Shown here one piece after another: positions 8,830 through 18,346 of a DNA stretch of 64,000 nt; within the stretch, counting starts at the first letter, position 1; every line of letters begins with the position of its first letter. The stretch lies in the NCBI RefSeq assembly GCF_014650595.1, contig NZ_BMVG01000033.1, positions 1-64,000 on the forward strand. The letters run 5' to 3'. Source of the DNA: Streptomyces alanosinicus. Lineage in GTDB: Bacteria > Actinomycetota > Actinomycetes > Streptomycetales > Streptomycetaceae. Position numbers and translations under genes: made by a program. Under the pieces are notes generated by a model. That model was given only the letters and a program-made list of their open reading frames with translations. It was not told the origin of the DNA and made no database searches.

Positions 8830-9497
8830 GACTCGCCTCGCCCGAGATGCCCCTGAACCTCGCCGCGGCCCAGCACGGCTTCCTGTCTCCGACCGGTGTC
8901 GAGATCGCCTTCCTGCTGGTCGGCCTGGTCACCTTCGGCGCCGCGCTGGTCACCGTCACCACCCGCCAGCTGGTGCACGCCGCCCTGTGGCTGGTGGTCG
9001 CGCTCGGTGGCCTCGCCGTCGAGTACCTCCTCCTCACCGCCGAGTTCATCGCCTGGGTGCAGGTCCTCATCTACGTCGGTTCCGTCGTCGTCCTCCTTCT
9101 GTTCGGTCTGATGCTCACCAGGGCGCCCATCGGCCGCTCCCCGGACGCCGACTCCGGCAACCGCTGGGCCGCCCTGACCGTCGCGGTCGCCGCCGCCGTC
9201 GCCCTTGTGTGGGTGGTCGTCGACGCCTTCCGCACCACCTGGATCGATCTGAACGGCCCGGCCGCCGGCTCCACCCGGGTCACCGGCGAGAGCCTGTTCC
9301 GGCACTGGGTGCTGCCTTTTGAGGCCCTGTCCGTGCTTCTCCTCGCGGCCCTGGTCGGCGCGATCGTCCTGTCCCGCAAGGCGAAGGCGGAGTCGGAGTC
9401 GAGCCCTCCCCCTGTGAACTCCCGGGCGGTCACCGAGAGTTCCCCGTCCGTCACGGATTCCGGAATTCACCCGGTCGAGCAGGAAGGCGCCCGCTGA
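8826..9497 (+). CDS. nuoJ: NADH-quinone oxidoreductase subunit J (second nuo cluster)
   Basis: A 223-residue membrane subunit with five predicted helices, including the conserved EFIAWVQVLIYVGSVVVLLLF helix that carries the pi-bulge region. About 40 Ser/Pro/Glu-rich residues follow the last helix. It overlaps nuoI by 4 bases and nuoK by 1 base (TGATG). Confidence 0.93.
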   Translation: MRLASPEMPLNLAAAQHGFLSPTGVEIAFLLVGLVTFGAALVTVTTRQLVHAALWLVVALGGLAVEYLLLTAEFIAWVQVLIYVGSVVVLLLFGLMLTRAPIGRSPDADSGNRWAALTVAVAAAVALVWVVVDAFRTTWIDLNGPAAGSTRVTGESLFRHWVLPFEALSVLLLAALVGAIVLSRKAKAESESSPPPVNSRAVTESSPSVTDSGIHPVEQEGAR

Positions 9498-9886
9498 TGC
9501 ACCTCGCCTACCCGGCCGTACTCTCCGCCCTCCTCTTCTGCACCGGCCTGTACGGCGTCCTCGCCCGCCGCAACGCCATCCTGGTCCTCATGTCGGTCGA
9601 GCTGATGCTCAACGCCGTCAACCTCAACCTGGTCGCCTTCGACGTCTGGCTCAGCCGGGCCGCCCGGGAGACCCTGCACTCCGGCCAGGCGCTGACCCTG
9701 TTCACCATCGCCATCGCCGCCGCCGAGATCGGCATCGGCCTCGCGATCGTGCTCGCCGTCTACCGCAACCGCGGCACCTCCGACATCGACAAGCTCCGCG
9801 ACACCGCCGAAGGCCCCGAGACCCGCGGCCCCGGCACCGAGGGCCCCGGCTCCTCCGCGGCCGAGAAGGCTGAGGCCACCGCGTGA
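9497..9886 (+). CDS. nuoK: NADH-quinone oxidoreductase subunit K (second nuo cluster)
   Basis: A 129-residue MrpC-like subunit with three helices. The buried glutamates of the family are present in LMSVELMLNAVNLN and AAAEIGIGLA. The Ala/Glu/Gly-rich tail of about 30 residues is longer than the usual 100-residue NuoK. ATG at 9497 overlaps the nuoJ stop; the nuoL GTG overlaps its own stop. Confidence 0.94.
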   Translation: MHLAYPAVLSALLFCTGLYGVLARRNAILVLMSVELMLNAVNLNLVAFDVWLSRAARETLHSGQALTLFTIAIAAAEIGIGLAIVLAVYRNRGTSDIDKLRDTAEGPETRGPGTEGPGSSAAEKAEATA

Positions 9887-11904
9887 CCACGACCACCCTC
9901 GCCGTCCTCGTCCCCCTCCTGCCGTTCCTGGGCGCCGCGGCCGGACTGCTGCTCGGCCGCACCGCGCCCGGCTTCGTCCGTCCGCTCGCCGTGCTGCCGC
10001 CGCTCGCCTCGCTCGTCCTGGCCGCGCTGGTCGCCGTACGCCAGGGCGGCGACCAGGCCGTCGACGCCCACACCGAACTGACGCCCACCGGCTCCGTCCC
10101 GATCGAGCTGGCACTGCACATCGACGGCTTCGCCGCGCTCGTCGCGATCCTGGTCGCGTTCGTCGCGGCCTGCGTGCAGATCTACTCGACGGGCTATCTG
10201 CGCGACGACCCGCGCTACCCCTCGTACGCCGCTCTCGTCTCCCTGTTCACCTCCGCGATGCTCCTGGTCGTCTACTCCGGCGACCTGATCGTGCTGCTGG
10301 TCGGCTGGGAAGTCATGGGCATCTGCTCCTACTTCCTGGTCGGCCACTACTGGGAGACCCCCGAGGCCCGCGCCGCCTCCCTGAAGGCCTTCCTGGTCAC
10401 CAAGCTCGGCGACGTGCCGTTCCTCATCGGACTGTTCGCGCTGGCCACCGACGCCGGGTCGTTCCGCATCACCCGCGTCCTCGGTGCCGTGTCGAGCGGA
10501 CACCTGCACCACCCGACGCTGATCGCCCTGCTGCTGCTCGCGGGCGTCGCGGGCAAGTCGGCGCAGTTCCCGCTGCACACCTGGCTCCCGGACGCGATGG
10601 CGGGCCCGACGCCCGTCTCGGCGCTGATCCACGCCGCGACGATGGTCGCCGCCGGTGTCTACTTCATCGCCCGTCTCCTTCCCGTCTTCGAGGCCTCCTC
10701 GGCCGCGATGGTGGTCCTCGCCGTGATGGCCGCCGTGACCATGACGGGCTCCGGTCTCGCCGCACTCGCCCAGGACGACATCAAGCGCGTCCTCGCCTAC
10801 TCGACGATCGGCCAGCTCGGCTACATGACCGGTGGCCTCGCCGTCGGCGACCGCGGAGCCGCCGTCTTCCACCTCCTGTCGCACGGCGCCTTCAAGGCGC
10901 TGCTGTTCCTCGCAGCCGGCGTGATCATCCACGCCGCCGGCACCAACTCACTGGCCGCGATGTCCCGCATGCACGGCCTGCGCGACCGGGTCCCGGACGC
11001 GTACTGGACGATGACCGTGGCACTCCTCGCGCTCGCCGCGATCCCGCCGTTCAGCGGCTTCTTCTCCAAGGAGTCCGTCCTCGGCGCCGCCGAGCACGTC
11101 GCCACCGGGAGCACCGACCGCGCACCCGGCGCCGCCGGCTGGATCGTCCTCGTCGCCGGCCTGCTCGCCGCCCTGCTCACGGCCGCCTACGCGACCCGGC
11201 TGTGGCTGCTGGCCTTCCGCGGCCGGGGCGCCGAGGCCCCCGACCACGGCCGCCAGCCGCTGACGATGACCGTGGTGCTCTGGGTGCTCGCCGTGCCGTC
11301 CCTCGCCTTCGGCGGGCTCGCCTACCGCTCGCTGCCCAGCTGGTTCGACGGCCGTGACCTGACCCCGACACTGCTCACCTCCATCCTGGGCACGGGCCTC
11401 GCCCTGGTCGGCGGGCTGCTCACCTACGGTGCCTGGCAGCGCACCAACGCGCTCGCCGCCCGGGTCCCGGCAGCACCCGCGCCCTCCTTCGAGTGGGAGC
11501 GCCTCCAGGGCGAGGCCGCCGCTCACCCGGAGGGCGATGCGAGCCTGGTCGAGGCCCATGCCCTCGCCGACCACGGGCCGGCCTACCGCGACCTGGCCCA
11601 CGCGCCGGACCCCGGCCGGCTGCTGCTCGGCCCGCTGCACCGGCCCGCGGCCGCCGGCTTCCACCTGGACACCGTGTACGCGGCGCTGTTCGTCCGCCCG
11701 GTCCAGGCCGGAGCGAGTCTCGTCCGCTTCCTCGACAGCGCGGTCGTCGACACCTACGTACGCGGCGCGGCCGCCCTGCCGCGGCTGCTCGGGGCCGCCG
11801 TACGGCGGGCGCAGACCGGCAATGTGCAGACCTATGTGAGCGCGCTGCTCGCCGGCACCGTCGTCCTGGCGGTCGCCGTCGTCCTCGTCGCCTCGGGAGC
11901 GTGA
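9883..11904 (+). CDS. nuoL: NADH-quinone oxidoreductase subunit L (second nuo cluster)
   Basis: A 673-residue antiporter-like proton-pumping subunit. The family core includes VGWEVMGICSYFLVGHYW with the channel Glu, KSAQFPLHTWLPDAMAGPTP with the channel Lys, and DDIKRVLAYSTIGQLGYM. The C-terminal third has the linker before the last helix that corresponds to the lateral helix of canonical NuoL. GTG start at 9883 overlaps nuoK. Confidence 0.95.
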   Translation: MTTTTLAVLVPLLPFLGAAAGLLLGRTAPGFVRPLAVLPPLASLVLAALVAVRQGGDQAVDAHTELTPTGSVPIELALHIDGFAALVAILVAFVAACVQIYSTGYLRDDPRYPSYAALVSLFTSAMLLVVYSGDLIVLLVGWEVMGICSYFLVGHYWETPEARAASLKAFLVTKLGDVPFLIGLFALATDAGSFRITRVLGAVSSGHLHHPTLIALLLLAGVAGKSAQFPLHTWLPDAMAGPTPVSALIHAATMVAAGVYFIARLLPVFEASSAAMVVLAVMAAVTMTGSGLAALAQDDIKRVLAYSTIGQLGYMTGGLAVGDRGAAVFHLLSHGAFKALLFLAAGVIIHAAGTNSLAAMSRMHGLRDRVPDAYWTMTVALLALAAIPPFSGFFSKESVLGAAEHVATGSTDRAPGAAGWIVLVAGLLAALLTAAYATRLWLLAFRGRGAEAPDHGRQPLTMTVVLWVLAVPSLAFGGLAYRSLPSWFDGRDLTPTLLTSILGTGLALVGGLLTYGAWQRTNALAARVPAAPAPSFEWERLQGEAAAHPEGDASLVEAHALADHGPAYRDLAHAPDPGRLLLGPLHRPAAAGFHLDTVYAALFVRPVQAGASLVRFLDSAVVDTYVRGAAALPRLLGAAVRRAQTGNVQTYVSALLAGTVVLAVAVVLVASGA

Positions 11905-11910
11905 GCAGGC

Positions 11911-13485
11911 GTGATCGATATCAACGAGTCCGTGATGCAGTTCCTTCTGGCGTTCGTCGTCGTCGGCCCGCTCCTCGGCGCCGTCGCCGCTCTGCTGCCC
12001 GCCCCGCCCGGACTGAAGGGGAAGTCGCCCGAGCAGGCCGTGCTGCGGCACGGTGTGACCGTGACCGGCGCGATCCTCGTCGCCGCGCTCGTCCTCGCGC
12101 TCGGCTTCGACCACCACCATGCGTCGAAGATGCAGGCCACGACCGACATCAGCTGGATCCCCGCACTCGACGTGCGGATCCACCTCGGCATCGACGGCAT
12201 CTCCCTCCCCCTTCTGGTCCTGACCGCGCTGCTGACGTTCCTCTGCGCGCTCTACTCCTACTTCAAGCCACCCGCCGGCGGCTCCCCGAAGGCGTTCGTC
12301 GCGCTACTGCTCCTGCTCGAGTCCGGCACCCTCGCGACCTTCGCCGTCCTCGACCTGCTGCTGTTCTTCCTCGCGTTCGAGATGGTGCTCATCCCGATGT
12401 ACTTCCTCATCGCCCGCTGGGGCGGCGAGGGCCGGACCCGGGCCGCGTGGAAGTTCATCCTGTTCACGCTGCTCGGCTCCGTCGTCATGCTGCTCGGCCT
12501 GCTCCTGATCGGAATCAAGGCGGGCACGTTCGACATGGTGGCACTCGCCACTGACAACGGCCGGTCGCTGAGCACATCCGTGCAGGTCATCGCCGTTCTG
12601 GCGATCGGCATCGGGCTTGCGGTGAAGACGCCGATGTGGCCGCTGCACAGCTGGCTGCCGGACGCCCACACCGCCGCGCCGACCGTCGGCTCGGTCCTGC
12701 TGGCCGGTGTCCTGCTCAAGATGGGTACATACGGGTTCGTCCGGATTCTGCTGCCGATCGCGCCCCACGGCTTCCACACCTTCGCGCCGTACCTCGCCGC
12801 GTTCGCCGTGGTCGGGATCATCTACGGATCCCTGGCCTGTCTGGCCCTGGCCAGGCACGGCGCCAAGGGCGACCTCAAGCGGCTGATCGCCTACTCCTCC
12901 GTCGGCCACATGGGCTTCGTCCTGCTGGGCATCGCCACGATGACCCCGACCGGCGTCAACGGCGCCCTGTTCGCCAACATCGCCCACGGCCTCATCACCG
13001 GCCTGCTGTTCTTCCTGGTCGGCGCTCTGAAGGACCGCACCGGCAGCACCGACCTCGACACTCTCGCCGAGGAGACCGGCGCCGCGCTCTACGGCAAGGC
13101 CCCCCGCCTCGGCGGGCTGCTGGCCTTCGCCGCCGTCGCCTCGCTCGGCCTGCCGGGCCTCGCCGGGTTCTGGGGCGAGATGCTGGCGCTGTTCGGCGCG
13201 TTCAAGCCCGCCGCCGACCTCAGCCGGCCGGCCTTCCTCACCTTCATGGCGATCGGCGCGTTCGGCACCCTGCTGACGGCCGCGTACATGCTGATCGTGG
13301 TCCGCCGCGTCTGCATGGGCGGCGTGGAGCAGGAGGCGCCGAAGCTCGCCGACGTCCACGGCTACGAGTTCGCCGCCTGGACCCCGCTCGTCGCCCTCAC
13401 CGTCGTCGCCGGACTGTGGCCGAGGGCGCTGCTCGGCCTGACCGACCCGGCCGTGCATCAGCTCCTCGCAGGAGGCACCCGATGA
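11911..13485 (+). CDS. nuoM: NADH-quinone oxidoreductase subunit M (second nuo cluster)
   Basis: A 524-residue antiporter-like subunit. LLFFLAFEMVLIPMYFLI contains the conserved Glu, and AVKTPMWPLHSWLPDAHTAAPT contains the conserved Lys. GTG start 6 bases after the nuoL stop; it overlaps nuoN by 4 bases. Confidence 0.95.
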   Translation: MIDINESVMQFLLAFVVVGPLLGAVAALLPAPPGLKGKSPEQAVLRHGVTVTGAILVAALVLALGFDHHHASKMQATTDISWIPALDVRIHLGIDGISLPLLVLTALLTFLCALYSYFKPPAGGSPKAFVALLLLLESGTLATFAVLDLLLFFLAFEMVLIPMYFLIARWGGEGRTRAAWKFILFTLLGSVVMLLGLLLIGIKAGTFDMVALATDNGRSLSTSVQVIAVLAIGIGLAVKTPMWPLHSWLPDAHTAAPTVGSVLLAGVLLKMGTYGFVRILLPIAPHGFHTFAPYLAAFAVVGIIYGSLACLALARHGAKGDLKRLIAYSSVGHMGFVLLGIATMTPTGVNGALFANIAHGLITGLLFFLVGALKDRTGSTDLDTLAEETGAALYGKAPRLGGLLAFAAVASLGLPGLAGFWGEMLALFGAFKPAADLSRPAFLTFMAIGAFGTLLTAAYMLIVVRRVCMGGVEQEAPKLADVHGYEFAAWTPLVALTVVAGLWPRALLGLTDPAVHQLLAGGTR

Positions 13486-14999
13486 GCGCCCAGCCCGTCG
13501 CCGAGTCGCTCGTCCAGTCCGTCGACTGGCTCGCCGTCGCCCCGCCGACCATCGCCGCCGCGGTGGGACTCGTCGTCCTGGTCGCCGACCTGTTCCTGCC
13601 CGAGGCCCGCAAGAACGTCCTGGGCTGGACCTCGGTCGCCGGACTGGCCTCGGCCGCGCTGCTGCTCCTGCCCCTCCTGGACGGCGACCGCAGCACCTTC
13701 TGCGTGAACGGCGCCACGCGCGCGTGCAGCTACACCGCCGACCACTTCACGCTCGTCATCCAGTTCCTGGTCCTCGGCGGCGCGCTGCTCGCCGCCCTGC
13801 TGTCCGTCACGAACCTCAAGGACGACGAGCGCCGCGTCCCGCCGGGCGAGTTCTGGTTCCTGCTGCTGTCCTCCGCGGCCGGCGCCGCGCTGCTGCCCGC
13901 CTCCCGCGACCTGGCCACCCTGATCGTCGCCCTGGAGGTCGCCTCCCTGCCCGCCTTCGCTCTCGTCGGTATCCGGCACGGCGACAAGCGGTCCTCCGAG
14001 GCAGCCCTGAAGTTCTTCCTGTCCTCGGTGACGGCCACCGCGGTCAGCCTGATGGGCATCAGCTTCGTGTACGCCTCCACCGGCACCCTCTACCTCACCC
14101 AGGTGGCCCAGCGCCTGACTCACGTCGACGGCCAGCTGCACACCCTCGCCCAGGTCGGTGTCGTCCTCACTCTGATCGGCTTCGCCTTCAAGACGGCCGC
14201 AGTCCCCTTCCACTTCTGGGTGCCCGACACCTACGTAGGCGCGCCGCTGCCTGTCGCCGCCTACCTGTCAGTGGTCGGCAAGGCGGTCGGCTTCTCCGGC
14301 CTGATTCTCGTCACCGTCGTCGCGTTCCCCTCGTACGCCGACGTCTGGGGGCCCGCGCTCGCGGCCCTGGCCGCCCTCACCATGACCGTCGGCAACGCCG
14401 CCGCCCTGCGCCAGCAGGCCACGCGCGCGTACAGCGCCGTACGGCTGCTCGCCTGGTCCTCCGTCGGCCAGGCCGGCTATCTGCTGGTGCCGATCGCCGC
14501 CGCCGGCTACGCGAAGGACCCGCAGAAGGCGATCGGCTCCACGGTGGCCTACGCCCTGATGTACGCGGCCGTGAACCTCGGTGCGTTCGCGGTGGCCGCC
14601 CTGGTGGGCCGCGGCCGGGCCCTGAACCGGATCAGCGACTACCGGGGCCTGTACGCGACCAATCCGCTCACCGCGCTCCTGCTCGCGTTCTTCCTGCTGT
14701 GCCTGGCCGGGCTGCCGCCGGGCGTCATCGGGCTGTTCGCCAAGGTCACCGTGTTCTCGGCGGCCGTCGACGCGGGCCTGGGCTGGCTCGCCGTCGTCAT
14801 GGCCGTCAACGTGGTGATCGCCCTCTTCTACTACCTGCAGTGGACGGCCCTGCTGTTCCGTGCCCCCGAGGGCGAACCGGCCCGGCACCGCGTCCCGGCC
14901 CCCCTCACGGCCGCCCTCGCCCTCACCGGCGTACTCGGCGTCGCCCTGTCCGGAGCGCCCCAGCTGGTCCTCCGCTTCGCCGCCACCGGCCTCTTCTGA
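13482..14999 (+). CDS. nuoN: NADH-quinone oxidoreductase subunit N (second nuo cluster)
   Basis: A 505-residue antiporter-like subunit and last gene of the operon. Conserved elements include LIVALEVASLPAFALVG, FAFKTAAVPFHFWVPDTYVG, and RLLAWSSVGQAGYLLVPIA. ATG at 13482, preceded by GGAGG inside the end of nuoM. No clear U-rich terminator follows. The gene contains one exact CACGCGCGCGTG (13715-13726). Confidence 0.95.
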   Translation: MSAQPVAESLVQSVDWLAVAPPTIAAAVGLVVLVADLFLPEARKNVLGWTSVAGLASAALLLLPLLDGDRSTFCVNGATRACSYTADHFTLVIQFLVLGGALLAALLSVTNLKDDERRVPPGEFWFLLLSSAAGAALLPASRDLATLIVALEVASLPAFALVGIRHGDKRSSEAALKFFLSSVTATAVSLMGISFVYASTGTLYLTQVAQRLTHVDGQLHTLAQVGVVLTLIGFAFKTAAVPFHFWVPDTYVGAPLPVAAYLSVVGKAVGFSGLILVTVVAFPSYADVWGPALAALAALTMTVGNAAALRQQATRAYSAVRLLAWSSVGQAGYLLVPIAAAGYAKDPQKAIGSTVAYALMYAAVNLGAFAVAALVGRGRALNRISDYRGLYATNPLTALLLAFFLLCLAGLPPGVIGLFAKVTVFSAAVDAGLGWLAVVMAVNVVIALFYYLQWTALLFRAPEGEPARHRVPAPLTAALALTGVLGVALSGAPQLVLRFAATGLF

Positions 15000-15249
15000 A
15001 GCTGTTCCCGGCAGGTCCCACCCGGACCGCTCCGACAGGGGCATCGGACTGCCGGGAGAAGCCGCCCCGCGCGGCTGGGCGCATCCGTGCCGTCACGCGC
15101 GCGTGCACGCGAATGAGCACGTCACCCGTACGGCCGAGCGGCGCCCGCGCAGCCGGCAGGGAACTCGTGGCCGTCGCCTGGCGTTGTCACAAGCGGGAGG
15201 GTCCACTGGACCAAAGTGTTCCCCAGCTGCACGACTTGGAGGGCGCACG

Positions 15250-16113
15250 GTGCACCGCCGGCACAACGGGCTCAGGACCGCAGTACTCCTCGGGGGACTG
15301 TCCGCACTCATCATCGTCATCGGCAGCTTCTTCGGCCGCACCGGACTCATCGTCGCCGTCCTGGTGGCGCTCGGCACCAACGCGTACGCGTACTGGAACA
15401 GCGACAAGCTGGCACTGCGCGCCATGCGCGCCCGCCCGGTCAGCGAGTTCGAGGCCCCGGCGCTCTACCGGATGGTCCGCGAGCTGTCCACGCAGGCCCG
15501 CCAGCCCATGCCCCGGCTGTACATCTCACCCACGGAGGCCCCCAACGCCTTCGCCACGGGCCGCAACCCCCGCAACGCAGCCGTGTGCTGCACCGAGGGC
15601 ATCCTGCGCCTGCTGGACGAGCGCGAGCTGCGCGGCGTCATCGGCCACGAGCTGAGCCATGTGTACAACCGGGACATCCTCATCTCCTCGGTGGCCGGCG
15701 CCCTCGCCTCGGTGATCATGTTCCTGGTGAACTTCGCCTGGCTGATCCCGATCGGCCGCTCGGACGACGACGACGGCCCCGGCCTGCTCGGCATGCTCCT
15801 GATCATGATCCTCGGCCCGCTCGCCGCCACCGTCATCCAGCTGGCCATCAGCCGCTCCCGCGAGTACGAGGCGGACGCCTCCGGCGCCCAGCTCACCGGC
15901 GACCCACGGGCCCTCGCCGGCGCCCTGCGCAAGCTGGAGGCCGGCACCCAGCAGCTCCCGCTGCCGCCCGAACCCCGGATCGAGACCGCCAGTCATATGA
16001 TGATCGCGAACCCCTTCCGCCCGGGCCAGGGACTGACCAAGATGTTCTCCACGCACCCGCCCATGGCGGACCGCATCGCCCGGCTCGAAAAGATGGCAGG
16101 TCGCTACCAGTGA
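15250..16113 (+). CDS. htpX: HtpX-type membrane zinc metalloprotease
   Basis: A 287-residue M48B peptidase, the usual length for HtpX. Two N-terminal membrane segments (about 10-45) precede the zinc motif HELSH (His133, Glu134, His137). Two more segments (about 145-200) are followed by REYEADASGA, which supplies the third ligand. The family degrades misfolded membrane proteins. I chose the GTG at 15250, with GGAGG upstream, because it gives the family length; the longer upstream frame has no homologous look. The stop overlaps the GTG of the next gene. Confidence 0.92.
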   Translation: MHRRHNGLRTAVLLGGLSALIIVIGSFFGRTGLIVAVLVALGTNAYAYWNSDKLALRAMRARPVSEFEAPALYRMVRELSTQARQPMPRLYISPTEAPNAFATGRNPRNAAVCCTEGILRLLDERELRGVIGHELSHVYNRDILISSVAGALASVIMFLVNFAWLIPIGRSDDDDGPGLLGMLLIMILGPLAATVIQLAISRSREYEADASGAQLTGDPRALAGALRKLEAGTQQLPLPPEPRIETASHMMIANPFRPGQGLTKMFSTHPPMADRIARLEKMAGRYQ

Positions 16114-16502
16114 AGACCATCCTGAACGTCATTTGGCTCATCCTGAGCGGCTTCTGGCTGTTCCTCGGCTACCTGTTCGCCGGGGTCCTGCTGTGCATCA
16201 CGATCATCGGCATCCCGTTCGGCATAGCGGCCTTCCGTATCGGCCTCTACGCCCTGTGGCCCTTCGGGTACACGACGGTCGAGCGCCGGGACGCGGGCGC
16301 CCCCTCCTGCATCGGCAACGTCCTGTGGCTGATCCTGGCCGGCTGGTGGCTGGCCATCGCCCACATCGTCACCGGCATCGCCCTGTGCATCACGATCATC
16401 GGCATCCCGTTCGGCATCGCCAACTTCAAGCTGATCCCGGTCTCCCTGCTGCCGCTGGGCCGCGAGATCGTCCCCACGGACCAGCCGTTCGCGACCCGCT
16501 GA
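16110..16502 (+). CDS. YccF-family inner-membrane protein
   Basis: A 130-residue protein with two YccF domains in tandem. Each contains LCITIIGIPFGIA (about residues 28-40 and 94-106) between hydrophobic helices. The GTG start overlaps the htpX stop (GTGA), so the two are probably translated together. The function of the family is not established; coupling to htpX suggests a role in membrane stress (inference). Confidence 0.85.
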   Translation: MKTILNVIWLILSGFWLFLGYLFAGVLLCITIIGIPFGIAAFRIGLYALWPFGYTTVERRDAGAPSCIGNVLWLILAGWWLAIAHIVTGIALCITIIGIPFGIANFKLIPVSLLPLGREIVPTDQPFATR

Positions 16503-16562
16503 CCACGCCGGCGACAGACGGGCGCCGGCCGCGCGGGTGGCCTCGGCCGTGCTGACGGCACG

Positions 16563-17876
16563 TCATTCGCCGCGCCGCCGCGCCCAGAGCCGTACGCCGT
16601 AGGCCGCCACGCCCACCGCGAGTACTCCCGCCCCCGCGGCCACCGAGACGGCGGGCAGCGCGAACGCCAGCGTGGCGCATCCCAGCAGGCCCGCCACGGG
16701 CGCCACACGGGCCGCGGGGGCCGGACTCAGGGTCCACGCGGAAGCGTTGGCGACGGCGTAGTAGGCGAGCACTCCGAAGGAGGAGAAGCCGATCGCGCCG
16801 CGCACGTCCACCGTCGCGGCCAGTACGGCGACCACCGCGCCCACGGCCAGCTCGGCCCGGTGCGGCACCTGGAAGCGGGGGTGCACGGCCGCCAGCGCCC
16901 CCGGCAGATGCCCGTCCCGGGCCATGGCGAGCGTCGTACGGGACACGCCGAGGATGAGCGCGAGCAGCGAACCCAGGGCCGCCATAGCCGCCCCGGCCCG
17001 CACCACGGGCACGAGCCCCGGCACGCCGGCCGCCCGCACCGCGTCGGCCAGCGGAGCCACCGCGTGCCCGAGCCGGTCCGCGCCGAGGACCGTGAGCACC
17101 GCGACGGCCACGCACGCGTACACCGCGAGTGCGATCCCCAGGGCCAGCGGGATCGCGCGCGCAATCGTGCGCGCCGGATCCCGTACCTCCTCCCCGAGGG
17201 TCGCGATCCGCGCGTACCCGGCGAACGCGAAGAACAGCAGTCCCGCCGCCTGCAGCATCCCGCCCGCGCCCGAGGACAGCCCGACGTCCAGCCGTCCGGC
17301 GGCGGCCCGCGCGGAGGTCAGGCACACGACCACCACGGCCGCGAGAACGGCCAGCACCACCGTCACGATCACACGCGTCAGCCACGCCGACTTCTGCATC
17401 CCGCCGTAGTTCACGGCCGTCAGGACCACCACGGCGGCGACCGCCACCGCGTGAGCCTGCCCCGGCCAGACATACGCGCCCACGGTGAGCGCCATGGCCG
17501 CGCAGGACGCCGTCTTGCCGACCACGAACGCCCAGCCCGCGAGATAGCCCCAGAAGGGGCCCAGCCGTTCCCGGCCGTACACGTACGTGCCGCCGGAGGC
17601 CGGATAGCGGGCCGCGAGACGGGCCGAGGACATGGCGTTGCAGTAGGCCACCACGGCAGCGAGCGCCAGCGCGGGCAGCAGCCCCGTTCCCGCCGCGCGC
17701 GCGGCGGGCCCCAGGGCCGAGAAGACGCCGGCCCCGACCATCGAGCCGAGCCCGACGACCACGGCGTCCCGCACGCCCAGGGTGCGGCGCAGTTCGTTAC
17801 CGGAAGGCGTCACGCGCCGCACCTTACTGAGCGCGGCAACCGCGTGGTGGATCCGTGGCGTCCTCTTCGTCGACAC
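16563..17876 (-). CDS. APC-superfamily amino acid permease
   Basis: About 437 residues with 12 hydrophobic segments. The first helix region reads VVGLGSMVGAGVFSALGPAA, the APC helix-1 signature, followed by the RYPASGGTYVYGRERLGPFWGY consensus. It probably imports an amino acid or related amine; the substrate cannot be told. The start is uncertain: the GTG at 17876 has a poor ribosome binding site, and internal GTG codons about 17-20 residues downstream are alternatives. It converges with the htpX-yccF pair and diverges from the GlsB-type gene. Confidence 0.82.
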   Translation of the reverse strand: MSTKRTPRIHHAVAALSKVRRVTPSGNELRRTLGVRDAVVVGLGSMVGAGVFSALGPAARAAGTGLLPALALAAVVAYCNAMSSARLAARYPASGGTYVYGRERLGPFWGYLAGWAFVVGKTASCAAMALTVGAYVWPGQAHAVAVAAVVVLTAVNYGGMQKSAWLTRVIVTVVLAVLAAVVVVCLTSARAAAGRLDVGLSSGAGGMLQAAGLLFFAFAGYARIATLGEEVRDPARTIARAIPLALGIALAVYACVAVAVLTVLGADRLGHAVAPLADAVRAAGVPGLVPVVRAGAAMAALGSLLALILGVSRTTLAMARDGHLPGALAAVHPRFQVPHRAELAVGAVVAVLAATVDVRGAIGFSSFGVLAYYAVANASAWTLSPAPAARVAPVAGLLGCATLAFALPAVSVAAGAGVLAVGVAAYGVRLWARRRGE

Positions 17877-17978
17877 GGCACGAACACGCGCGCGTGGACC
17901 GCGCGTGGACAGCGGGTCCTCGCCGGATTCTCAGCGGCCGGACGGTGCGGACACAGCGCGGAAGGGCAGGTTCACGGT

Positions 17979-18245
17979 ATGGGCATCATCGCTTGGATCA
18001 TCCTGGGACTGCTGGCCGGAGCCATCGCCAAGATCCTCCTGCCGGGCCGCGACCCCGGCGGCTTCATCGGCACGACCCTCATCGGCGTCGCGGGCGCGTT
18101 CATCGGTGGCTGGATCTCGGCCCGTTGGCTGCACCACCCGATCACCAAGAGCTTCTACGACGGCGCCACCTGGGTCGCGGCCATCGGCGGCTCCCTGGTG
18201 CTGCTGATCGTCTACCGCATCCTGTTCGGCAACTCACGCGACTGA
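17979..18245 (+). CDS. GlsB/YeaQ/YmgE-family stress-response membrane protein
   Basis: An 88-residue transglycosylase-associated-type membrane protein with three hydrophobic segments. The pattern GIIAWIILGLLAGAIAKILLPG then GFIGTTLIGVAGAFIGGW is typical of the family. Members are usually stress-induced small membrane proteins with no known biochemical activity. ATG at 17979; a perfect 14-bp hairpin terminator follows. Confidence 0.88.
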   Translation: MGIIAWIILGLLAGAIAKILLPGRDPGGFIGTTLIGVAGAFIGGWISARWLHHPITKSFYDGATWVAAIGGSLVLLIVYRILFGNSRD

Positions 18246-18263
18246 GCGCGGCGTCGACAGCAC

Positions 18264-18300
18264 GGAAGGGCGGGCGCTGCTCGGGGGCGCCCGCCCTTCC
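18264..18300. terminator. Bidirectional terminator between the GlsB-type gene and yajQ
   Basis: GGAAGGGCGGGCGC (18264-18277) pairs perfectly with GCGCCCGCCCTTCC (18287-18300) across a 9-base loop. It lies between convergent genes and can serve both. Confidence 0.8.
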
Positions 18301-18346
18301 CGCCTCTTGCTCGCTTCTCGCCTCTGACCGAGGCCCTGCCGGTCTC

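Noticed and set aside
15000..15249. Possible gene in the gap between nuoN and htpX
   Set aside because: The frame is an in-phase extension of htpX with no ribosome binding site and no family match; only a CACGCGCGCGTG palindrome stands out.
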